This document shows positions 1 to 5,266 of a stretch of DNA of 5,266 bases, one piece after another. This DNA comes from an uncultured Bacilli bacterium (lineage in GTDB: Bacteria; Bacillota_I; Bacilli_A; RF39; UBA660), in assembly GCA_944363805.1 (NCBI GenBank), contig CALVVH010000063.1:1-5266 (forward strand), given 5' to 3'. A program made the translations under genes and the position numbers. The notes below the pieces were generated by a model that was not told the DNA's origin, searched no databases, and worked only from the letters and a program-made list of their open reading frames with translations. The number at the start of each line of letters is the position of its first letter. The stretch's first letter is position 1.

Positions 1-222
1 AAAGGAAATATTGTTATTCGTGCTGAAAAAGAACAAAAAGAAGAAGAAAACAAAAAATATCTTCATCGTGAAAGAAAGATATATGGCAAGATTGAAAGAA
101 GCTTCCATCTAGAAGATATTGATGAAGATTCAATAGCTGCAGAATTTAAAGATGGTATTCTTACAATTACTGTAGATAAAATCGATGAAGATAAAAACAA
201 AAAATACATCGAAGTTAAATAA
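1..222 (+). CDS. Hsp20/alpha-crystallin small heat-shock protein, C-terminal part
   Basis: This open frame enters from the left edge and stops at TAA 220-222, leaving 73 visible residues; the start lies outside the window. Small heat-shock proteins are ATP-independent chaperones in the cytoplasm that bind unfolding proteins and form large oligomers. The visible part looks like the second half of the alpha-crystallin domain: an early strand (NIVIRAEKE), a charged loop, the typical segment IERSFHLEDID near residues 34-44, and the family signature DGILTITV near residues 53-60. The C-terminal tail is short and lysine-rich and ends in IEV, which fits the I/V-x-I/V tail motif used for oligomer contacts. 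The gene is convergent with the peptidase gene to its right and is followed by a hairpin. Nothing ties it functionally to the repair genes. The family call is firm; the exact member is unknown. Confidence 0.88.
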   Translation, partial: KGNIVIRAEKEQKEEENKKYLHRERKIYGKIERSFHLEDIDEDSIAAEFKDGILTITVDKIDEDKNKKYIEVK

Positions 223-231
223 TTTAACAAC

Positions 232-263
232 AAAAACTAGTGCCTACCAAAACATTAGTTTTT
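232..263 (+). terminator. Rho-independent terminator of the Hsp20 gene, possibly bidirectional
   Basis: The arms 232-242 (aaaaactagtg) and 253-263 (cattagttttt) pair over 11 bp with one G-U wobble and a 10-base loop. The right arm runs into a T-rich stretch (TTTTTATTTT). It lies 10 bases after the Hsp20 stop codon and 13 bases after the end of the convergent peptidase gene. On the minus strand the wobble becomes an A-C mismatch, but the arm still ends in a T-run, so it may also stop the peptidase transcript, less efficiently. The call rests on visible pairing only. Confidence 0.72.
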
Positions 264-275
264 ATTTTGCTTTAA

Positions 276-1808
276 TTATCTTCTTGAAATAGTACCATAT
301 ACTACTCTACCATTTTCATAATGCATCGTATAATTTGTATCATATAAATAATCTAGTTCTCTAATAGTTTGCATCATTCTTGAACAAGCACGCATATTTG
401 CTACCATTGTCGGAACATAATTTCCTTTGTAATCACAATATGGCGCAATTGGATTTCCACCAGCCTTTGATAACTCAAGCAAGAAAGATGCGATATACTT
501 CTTTCTTAAAACATCTCCTACACCAATAACCTTATCTGGATATCCCATTTGTTTATAAGGATCATATGTTCCCTTTAAATCTTCATATGCCCTACCAGTT
601 TCTTTAACATATTCAGTTGCAATTCTATTATTTATATAAAAAGTAAAATTTCTCTCTACACCAGTATCATGAGCTTGCTCTAAATCATCAGCAGCTACTG
701 GATACAAATAAAATAATCCACCGGTACCATGACAATTTACAAAAGCATAATTTTGATTCATCTCATCTTGTTTAGCTAAAAAATTATATAAAGCATGATT
801 CTCTGGTTCACATACAAATTCCCCATTTAAATCAATACTAGAAGTCCCAATAGGTCCAGGTATTGTTTTAGCTAAATTATTATCTCTTAAATTAGCATAT
901 ACTATTCCTTCAGCAGCAAGCTGACTCTTTTGTTCTTCAAAATAATATTCATTATTATCATTTAAATTAACACCAGACCCATTTGCAAAAAAGTTTGCTA
1001 AAGTCGCCAATGGAAAATCTCCATTTTTATATAATTCTTTTAAAGATTCTTTTAACTTTTTGTGTTTTTCATCTATTTCTGGTATACAATCAAGAGTTAC
1101 AGAATTAAAGATTTTATGATGAAATTTTTCTCCTGGAACAATCATTTCTGGATCCAGTTTTCTTTGTTCCCAAATTTCTACAACTCGTTTAGAAACAATA
1201 TCATTATCAAGATTTGCATTTGCTACTAAAAAATTTACAACATCATCAACAGTAAATGATTTATTTACCTTGCTTTTCCAAAATAATTTTACAAGTTTTT
1301 CTTTAACTTCGCTTAAACCATTTTCATCACATACGGTTCTTATACAAGCATTAACCGCTAAAGAATTTATATCATCTTGCCTATAAGCTTGATAATATCT
1401 TTTACTAAATGCTTCAATTCCCTCTGGATTCATATCTTTCATTACTGAATTAAGAGCATACGTTGTAGTAAAATACCCTTCAGGATTTTGACAAGGAATA
1501 AAATCAATCGTAAATTCATTTGGATCAAAATCTGCAAAAGTCCCTTTACCTAAAGCTATATTTGTCATAAGCTGAGTTACATAATCAACTCCAATTATTT
1601 CATTTCCATGGGCTCCTCCCATATAAACTATATGTTTTGGTCCATTTCCAATAGTATAATGTTCAATAGCAAAACCACATTTACTTTGCCCTAAATCTGT
1701 TTGCTTTACAATAGGAAATTTATTCTCTGGATTATTGCAAGCTTCAACTATTCTTTTATTATACTTGTCATAATCTAATATTTCATATTTAATATCGAAA
1801 TCATTCAT
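276..1808 (-). CDS. M14 family zinc metallocarboxypeptidase-like protein
   Basis: This 510-residue protein resembles zinc carboxypeptidases of family M14, which hydrolyse C-terminal peptide or related amide bonds. The visible zinc site is HGNE (H67, E70) with the third ligand probably H360 in FVNCHGTGG. The likely catalytic glutamate is E445 in FLLELSKAGGNP. NPEGY at 108-112 matches the family's NPDGY motif, and CEPEN at 333-337 resembles SEPET. The usual DLNRN motif appears as GVNLNDNN (279-286), so the arginine that binds the substrate carboxylate in classical enzymes seems replaced by Asp; the true specificity is therefore open. About 165 residues separate NPEGY from that motif, a large insertion. 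No signal peptide or membrane segment is visible, so it is probably cytoplasmic. I chose ATG at 1808 because GGAGAAG (1812-1818) precedes it; an in-frame TTG at 1841 has no such site and lies upstream of the likely transcription start. Confidence 0.8.
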   Translation of the reverse strand: MNDFDIKYEILDYDKYNKRIVEACNNPENKFPIVKQTDLGQSKCGFAIEHYTIGNGPKHIVYMGGAHGNEIIGVDYVTQLMTNIALGKGTFADFDPNEFTIDFIPCQNPEGYFTTTYALNSVMKDMNPEGIEAFSKRYYQAYRQDDINSLAVNACIRTVCDENGLSEVKEKLVKLFWKSKVNKSFTVDDVVNFLVANANLDNDIVSKRVVEIWEQRKLDPEMIVPGEKFHHKIFNSVTLDCIPEIDEKHKKLKESLKELYKNGDFPLATLANFFANGSGVNLNDNNEYYFEEQKSQLAAEGIVYANLRDNNLAKTIPGPIGTSSIDLNGEFVCEPENHALYNFLAKQDEMNQNYAFVNCHGTGGLFYLYPVAADDLEQAHDTGVERNFTFYINNRIATEYVKETGRAYEDLKGTYDPYKQMGYPDKVIGVGDVLRKKYIASFLLELSKAGGNPIAPYCDYKGNYVPTMVANMRACSRMMQTIRELDYLYDTNYTMHYENGRVVYGTISRR

Positions 1809-1811
1809 ATA

Positions 1812-1818
1812 CTTCTCC
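1812..1818 (-). promoter_or_regulatory. Ribosome binding site that sets the peptidase start
   Basis: The minus strand reads GGAGAAG followed by TAT and then ATG at 1808. The GGAG core is 6 bases from this ATG. In-frame starts further upstream, ATG at 1820 and TTG at 1841, lack a purine-rich site, so 1808 is preferred. Confidence 0.7.
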
Positions 1819-1831
1819 ATCTCATACGAAA

Positions 1832-1860
1832 ATAATAACAAAAAAACTATTCAAAAACAA
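1832..1860 (-). promoter_or_regulatory. Possible sigma-A promoter of the peptidase gene
   Basis: On the minus strand TTGTTT (1855-1860) is followed after 17 bases by TATTAT (1832-1837). The -10 box is one base off consensus, but the -35 box matches only TTG. Transcription would begin near 1825, leaving a leader of about 17 bases before ATG 1808. In DNA this AT-rich such matches arise easily by chance, so the call is tentative. Confidence 0.35.
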
Positions 1861-1897
1861 GAAAAATAATAAAATTAGAGTTACTTTACTTGTTTTT
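1853..1897 (-). terminator. Possible weak terminator after the phosphoesterase/polymerase gene
   Basis: Arms 1853-1861 and 1889-1897 (aaaaacaag and cttgttttt on the plus strand) pair over 9 bp with a loop of 27 bases. On the minus strand the hairpin begins 8 bases after the TAA of the repair gene and is followed by another T-rich run ending near 1841. The long loop and AT-only character make it weak. It overlaps the candidate -35 box of the next gene, so termination and re-initiation may share this spot. Confidence 0.3.
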
Positions 1898-1905
1898 TTT
1901 ACGTA

Positions 1906-3276
1906 TTAGACAAAAAAATTTACCCATGGATCTTTTCTTTTTAACCTTTTAATTGCTATTGCTATTGTTATTTCATCAGGCTTTATTTTATCTAGTTCGC
2001 TCCACTTAATAGGCATCGAAACTGTCGCTTTCTTTCTAAGCCTTATTGAATATGGAGCAACACTTGTAGCCCCCTTTATATTCCTAACCCAATCGATAAA
2101 TATTTTACCTTTTCTTTTGCTTTTTTTCATATTACTTGTATATTTATCTGTCCAAGTAGCCTCCATTAATTTAGCAATATTCCTAGCAATACTTCGAGCA
2201 TTTTTCCACGTAGTCTTATTTCTTAAAGGGACCACTATATGATACCCTTTTCCTCCACTCGTTTTCAAAAATGATTCCAAATTGTAATCATCTAATATTT
2301 TCTTTAAATCTTTTACTCCTTCTCGCAGTTTACTTAAACTTAAATTCTCATCAGGATCCAAATCAAAAACTAAAATATCCGCATGATTAACATCATCTAC
2401 TTTACTCCCCCATATATGAAACTCATAACTATTCATTTGTACTTCTTGCATTATCCCATTTATATCTTTAATATAATAGTAATCATTTCTAGCATCATCC
2501 TTACTTTTTAGTTTTTTTACCCCTAAATAATTATCTATATTTTCAAAATGTTTCTTATAAAATGGTGTACCTCCAACACCATCTGGAAGTCTTATAGTAC
2601 TAATAAGTCTATTTTTTATAAAGGGAAGCATTCTTTCAGCCACCTTTTCATAATAATTAAAAATATCTTTCTTAGTAACTTTTGGATTCTTAAAAATAAC
2701 TTTATCTGGATTAGTTAATTCTATCGTCGTTTTCTCGCCTGCAATTTCTGCCATTGTTCTTCCGGTTTTAACACTCGTATTAAATTCTAAAATATCATTA
2801 TATAAATAAAATTCATCTTCATCTTTAATTAATAACCAATTATCTTCATCCATCAATACTAAAGTCCATAATCCCTTCAATCTTTTTCCATAAAGTTTAA
2901 ATTTAATTATTCCTTTCTTAAAATTTGGTTTCTTTCCATCCAATACTTCCCATGTTCCATAATCCCAAAGCATTACTGTTCCAGCCCCATATTCACCATT
3001 AGGAATAATACCTTCAAAATTTTTATAACTGATAGGATGATCTTCCACCATTACTGCCAGTCTTTTATCTTTTGGATTATAAGATGGACCTTTTGGAACT
3101 GCCCAACTTTTCAAAACTCCATCCCATTCTAATCTTAAATCGTAATGGTCTTTCCGTGCTATATGATGTTGCACCACAAATCTAAGTTTCCTACTACTTT
3201 TCTCTTTTCTTCCCCTTGGTTCATGTGTCTTATCAAAATTTCTTTTTTTATTATATTCTTCTAACTTTTTTGCCAT
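1906..3276 (-). CDS. LigD-type 3'-phosphoesterase and primase-polymerase fusion (NHEJ), no ligase domain
   Basis: This 456-residue cytoplasmic protein carries two of the three activities of bacterial LigD. The N-terminal phosphoesterase domain (about 30-155) trims 3' ends. It has HHIARKDHYDLRLE with H38, H44, D46 and R48, then H80 and Y84; these align at a constant offset of four with the known Pseudomonas aeruginosa LigD active-site residues (H42, H48, D50, R52, H84, Y88). A linker resembling the LigD segment after this domain (TGRTMAEIA, 171-179) follows. The polymerase domain (about 186-456) belongs to the archaeo-eukaryotic primase family, which fills gaps and prefers ribonucleotides. It shows TNPDKVIF, the metal site FDLDPD (D305, D307), SGGKGYH (340-346) and D395 in IDWVR. 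Both domains look intact. The ligase is a separate gene upstream. The start ATG has AGAGG seven bases upstream. A dedicated promoter and a leader hairpin precede it. Confidence 0.93.
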   Translation of the reverse strand: MAKKLEEYNKKRNFDKTHEPRGRKEKSSRKLRFVVQHHIARKDHYDLRLEWDGVLKSWAVPKGPSYNPKDKRLAVMVEDHPISYKNFEGIIPNGEYGAGTVMLWDYGTWEVLDGKKPNFKKGIIKFKLYGKRLKGLWTLVLMDEDNWLLIKDEDEFYLYNDILEFNTSVKTGRTMAEIAGEKTTIELTNPDKVIFKNPKVTKKDIFNYYEKVAERMLPFIKNRLISTIRLPDGVGGTPFYKKHFENIDNYLGVKKLKSKDDARNDYYYIKDINGIMQEVQMNSYEFHIWGSKVDDVNHADILVFDLDPDENLSLSKLREGVKDLKKILDDYNLESFLKTSGGKGYHIVVPLRNKTTWKNARSIARNIAKLMEATWTDKYTSNMKKSKRKGKIFIDWVRNIKGATSVAPYSIRLRKKATVSMPIKWSELDKIKPDEITIAIAIKRLKRKDPWVNFFV

Positions 3277-3279
3277 AAT

Positions 3280-3317
3280 AAAACCTCTATTTTTAGTTTA
3301 AGTAAAATAGAAGTTTT
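3280..3317 (-). promoter_or_regulatory. Leader hairpin enclosing the ribosome binding site of the phosphoesterase/polymerase gene
   Basis: On the minus strand the arms at 3317-3304 (aaaacttctatttt) and 3293-3280 (aaaatagaggtttt) pair over 14 bp with one U-G wobble and a 10-base loop. The ribosome binding site AGAGG (3284-3288) lies wholly inside the 3' arm, and the start codon follows three bases after the stem. The wobble is a mismatch when read as plus-strand RNA, so the fold fits the sense transcript better. It may hide the ribosome binding site. Alternatively it is a terminator or attenuator, since the stem ends in TTTTATT, or a DNA operator just downstream of the promoter. Confidence 0.6.
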
Positions 3318-3334
3318 TATGTATCTTAATATTT

Positions 3335-3363
3335 ATTATACATACCCTTGCCACCTGTATCAA
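3335..3363 (-). promoter_or_regulatory. Sigma-A type promoter of the phosphoesterase/polymerase gene
   Basis: The minus strand reads TTGATA (3358-3363), a 17-base spacer, then TATAAT (3335-3340). The -35 box is one base off consensus and the -10 box is perfect with ideal spacing. Transcription would start near 3328, giving a leader of about 52 bases that holds the hairpin. The promoter lies in the 126-base gap after the DUF1848 gene, so the last repair gene can be expressed separately from ku and the ligase. Confidence 0.75.
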
Positions 3364-3402
3364 CTATATTAACTAATACATAATGGTCATTGCCTAAACA
3401 TA

Positions 3403-4290
3403 CTACTTCAATCTCTCCTTTATTATATCATCACTTTCCAATTTACCAATAAGCAAAGACGAATTATCATCATGTTTTAAATAATTACTATTAACTAAAT
3501 CTTCCATATAATTAGCATAACAATATTTACACATATGTTTACAAGTATTATACACCCCAATATCAACCATTTGGACACATTCACATTTATTTCCTTTGCG
3601 CATTGTTTGCTTAGGATATTTCTTACCCGTCATTTTTAAGGCTAATTCTTTAGAAAGACAATCACCTTTGACAAAACCATATTCCACTAAATTACGGTTT
3701 TCAAAACAAGTTTGCACAGTCATTCCATTATCCTGGGCATACTTACTAAAAGACTCTCCAATTTCCTTATACATTTCTTCAGTAAAATATTTTGGCTTTA
3801 AATATCCCATATTCTTCTGTACATTTTTATAATCATCTAAAAAAGAAACAATAATTCTATTTACATAACCATTAAGTAGTTCACACATTCTTTTGAATGC
3901 TCTTTTATGATATTCCGTGGTATAAACATCGTTTATAAAAATTGGATCATACCTGACAACTACATTATCACTACCAATAATCTTAGATATTTCTTTTATT
4001 CCATCAATAACCTTACTTTTATCAATTACATTAGGTTCAATATCTTTTTTATAAGGCGTAAGTGTTACATGAAATAATATTGGCTTATCAAACATAGATA
4101 AATAAGGAATAATTGGCAAAGGATTTTTAGTACAAAAGAAAAGCATATCGACATTACTAAAATTAATGCGACTTACTAGCTTAGGATTAAAAGGATTCCT
4201 AACATCGACGAACCCTGCTTCCCATCTTTTTATAAACCACTTGCTATAAAAAGCCACTATATCTGTTCTACCACTTACAAATAAAATCAT
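3403..4290 (-). CDS. DUF1848 family protein with radical-SAM-like cysteine cluster
   Basis: The 295-residue protein matches the DUF1848 family over its full length; its biochemical function is not established. Recognisable landmarks are SGRTDI (6-11), RNPFNP (31-36), TKNP (54-57), TLTPY (76-80), RYDPI (113-117) and SFLDDY (149-154). Near the C-terminus comes CEC (236-238), then VDIGVYNTC followed by C254 and C257. This C250-x3-C254-x2-C257 spacing is the one used by radical SAM enzymes to hold a 4Fe-4S cluster, though there it usually sits near the N-terminus. No membrane segment is seen. It lies between the split LigD genes: 46 bases after the ligase and 126 bases before the phosphoesterase/polymerase gene, on the same strand. 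A role in repair is inferred from position only. The start fits the family N-terminus (MIISASRRTDI-like) and has a weak site, GTGAT. Confidence 0.88.
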   Translation of the reverse strand: MILFVSGRTDIVAFYSKWFIKRWEAGFVDVRNPFNPKLVSRINFSNVDMLFFCTKNPLPIIPYLSMFDKPILFHVTLTPYKKDIEPNVIDKSKVIDGIKEISKIIGSDNVVVRYDPIFINDVYTTEYHKRAFKRMCELLNGYVNRIIVSFLDDYKNVQKNMGYLKPKYFTEEMYKEIGESFSKYAQDNGMTVQTCFENRNLVEYGFVKGDCLSKELALKMTGKKYPKQTMRKGNKCECVQMVDIGVYNTCKHMCKYCYANYMEDLVNSNYLKHDDNSSLLIGKLESDDIIKERLK

Positions 4291-4295
4291 AATTT

Positions 4296-4300
4296 ATCAC
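4296..4300 (-). promoter_or_regulatory. Weak, non-classical ribosome binding site of the DUF1848 gene
   Basis: No GGAGG-like sequence precedes ATG 4290. The only match to the 16S rRNA tail is GTGAT, five bases upstream, which corresponds to the 3' part of the extended site GGAGGTGAT. Initiation may be weak or depend on ribosomes arriving from the ligase gene 46 bases upstream. Confidence 0.35.
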
Positions 4301-4336
4301 ATAAATATTAAACCAAAATTAATTAAAAAAAACAAC

Positions 4337-5197
4337 TTACAAAAAAGGATGTCTTAACATATTGCTTTTAGTTTTCTCTAAATAATTGATCGTTATTTTA
4401 ATATTTGGCTCAATAAATATTCCATCATCTCCATAATTACAAAATGGATTACTTCTTTTTTTCTTAGCCAACACCTTTTTAGTTATATCTTTATTGTTAC
4501 TAACTTTTAGCTTACCAACATAATATAGTTTACTATTTTTCTTTTCCCCCAGTAATAAACTATAACTTGTACTGTTTTTTACATATCCTCCAATATAAAA
4601 CTCATCAGTTTGATAATTTTTTAGTTTAATCCACACATTACTTCTTTTATTAACATAATACTTACTTGTCTTTTCCTTAGCAACAATTCCTTCAAGTCCC
4701 AGTTTTTTAACCGATGCAAATAACTTTTTCCCATCACTATAAACTTTGGATTTAACAAAACAATCTGTATCTTTATATTTATCTAAAATTTTCTTTCTCT
4801 CTACCAAAGTTTTATTAGTTAAATCCTTATTTTGATAAATAACATCAAATACTACATACTGAACTGAATTATCTAAACTTGCGTCTTTAATTCTTTCTGT
4901 ACTCTTTATTCTAAGCCTTTTTTGTAAACTACTAAAAGATGGCTTTCCCTTAGCAAATAAAACTATTTCTCCATCGAAAATGCAAGAGTCTTTTCCCACA
5001 ATATTCTTAATATCATGTAATTCCGGAAATAAATGAGTTACATCGACATTATTTCTTGTTCTAATCCTTATTTTCTTTTTACTTACATAAACAAAAGCTC
5101 TTATTCCATCAAACTTGATTTCATATAAATATTTACTTTCAAAATAAAAAGGTATCTCTGCAAGCAGCATCGGTTTTATATTTTTATCCTCAAACAT
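4337..5197 (-). CDS. LigD-type ATP-dependent DNA ligase, stand-alone (NHEJ)
   Basis: This 286-residue protein would seal DNA nicks using ATP, as the ligase step of Ku-dependent end joining. All nucleotidyltransferase motifs are visible: motif I EIKFDGIR with K28 as the residue that becomes adenylated, TRN near R48 (Ia), DGE 75-77 (III), VFDVIY 116-121 (IIIa), EGIVAK 169-174 (IV) and WIKLK 189-193 (V). The OB-fold part follows from about 200, with GGYV, YVGKL, KRSNPF and a C-terminal MLRHPFL that matches LigD ligase ends (RHPSF-like). Length fits the ligase module alone, so phosphoesterase and polymerase domains were not lost by truncation; they are in the separate gene downstream. Its ATG lies within the end of ku (shared ATGTTTGA), and an in-frame TGA lies two codons upstream, excluding an earlier start. 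GGAG is 13 bases away, too far to be strong, so translational coupling to ku is likely. Confidence 0.93.
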   Translation of the reverse strand: MFEDKNIKPMLLAEIPFYFESKYLYEIKFDGIRAFVYVSKKKIRIRTRNNVDVTHLFPELHDIKNIVGKDSCIFDGEIVLFAKGKPSFSSLQKRLRIKSTERIKDASLDNSVQYVVFDVIYQNKDLTNKTLVERKKILDKYKDTDCFVKSKVYSDGKKLFASVKKLGLEGIVAKEKTSKYYVNKRSNVWIKLKNYQTDEFYIGGYVKNSTSYSLLLGEKKNSKLYYVGKLKVSNNKDITKKVLAKKKRSNPFCNYGDDGIFIEPNIKITINYLEKTKSNMLRHPFL

Positions 5198-5266
5198 TTT
5201 TCAAACTTAACTCCAAGGCCTGTATCAAATCTTTAATATTATTCTTTCGTTTTGCTTTAACAGTTT
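5190..5266 (-). CDS. ku: Probable Ku protein, C-terminal end only
   Basis: An open frame enters from the right edge and ends at TGA 5190-5192. Only 24 residues are visible. They are lysine-rich and end in NIKDLIQALELSLKNV, which resembles the extreme C-terminus of bacterial Ku (a basic segment followed by D/N-L-x-x-A-L-x-x-S-L). Ku is a homodimeric ring that threads onto double-strand break ends and recruits LigD. The position fits: it lies directly upstream of the NHEJ ligase and shares 8 bases with it. The identification rests on a short tail plus context, so another protein is possible. Confidence 0.65.
   Translation of the reverse strand, partial: TVKAKRKNNIKDLIQALELSLKNV

Noticed and set aside
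1809..1841. Longer start (TTG 1841 or ATG 1820) for the peptidase gene
   Set aside because: Neither has a Shine-Dalgarno site, and the 1841 start lies upstream of the predicted transcription start. GGAGAAG at 1812-1818 points to ATG 1808.
3374..3391. Tiny minus-strand ORF ATGACCATTATGTATTAG
   Set aside because: Five codons only, no ribosome binding site, and upstream of the mapped promoter boxes; it does not look like a leader peptide.
3364..3402. Terminator directly after the DUF1848 stop codon
   Set aside because: Only a short imperfect palindrome (aatgaccatt) is visible, with no T-run after it, so read-through into the next gene remains possible.
3596..3832. Plus-strand open frame of 78 codons
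   Set aside because: It lies wholly antisense to the well-supported DUF1848 gene, has no recognisable family, and no convincing ribosome binding site or context.
4291..4336. Promoter or terminator in the 46-base gap between the ligase and DUF1848 genes
   Set aside because: TTGTTT and TAATAT are present but 19 bases apart, and the AT-rich tract gives only a short AATTAATT palindrome. Nothing rises above what this composition produces by chance.
1..5266. CRISPR array, tRNA, rRNA, insertion sequence or phage genes
   Set aside because: No regularly spaced repeats, cloverleaf-like segments, transposase motifs or terminal inverted repeats were seen on either strand.

Overview
This is a strongly AT-rich window from a low-GC Gram-positive bacterium, probably a Bacillota member. 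The evidence is the base composition, TTTTAT-style gene ends, Shine-Dalgarno sites, one sigma-A type promoter close to consensus, and clostridial/bacillar-looking protein families. TGA is read as a stop (end of the Ku fragment) and TGG as Trp, so the genetic code looks standard. I cannot name the genus from sequence alone.

Layout from left to right. Positions 1-222 hold the 3' end of a plus-strand Hsp20 small heat-shock protein gene. A hairpin at 232-263 separates it from the convergent minus-strand gene at 276-1808, a cytoplasmic M14-type zinc carboxypeptidase-like protein. Everything from 1906 to the right edge is also on the minus strand and forms a non-homologous end-joining (NHEJ) DNA repair locus. 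In transcription order it runs: the 3' end of ku (5266-5190), a stand-alone LigD-type ATP-dependent DNA ligase (5197-4337, overlapping ku by 8 bases), a DUF1848 protein with a radical-SAM-like cysteine cluster (4290-3403), and a LigD-type 3'-phosphoesterase plus polymerase fusion without a ligase domain (3276-1906).

Inferred cooperation: Ku would hold broken DNA ends. The phosphoesterase/polymerase protein would clean 3' ends and fill gaps with nucleotides. The separate ligase would seal the nick. Together the two proteins supply all three LigD activities, split differently from the classical single LigD. The DUF1848 gene sits between the two LigD parts and is the unexplained member. It has an intact CxxxCxxC motif close to its C-terminus, so an iron-sulfur or radical-SAM-like role next to NHEJ is the most interesting question here.

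Regulation: the phosphoesterase/polymerase gene has its own promoter (TTGATA, 17 bases, TATAAT) in a 126-base gap. The short predicted leader is almost completely occupied by a 14-bp hairpin whose 3' arm contains the ribosome binding site. This suggests translation control, or a late terminator/attenuator. No tRNA, rRNA, CRISPR array, insertion sequence or phage gene was seen.
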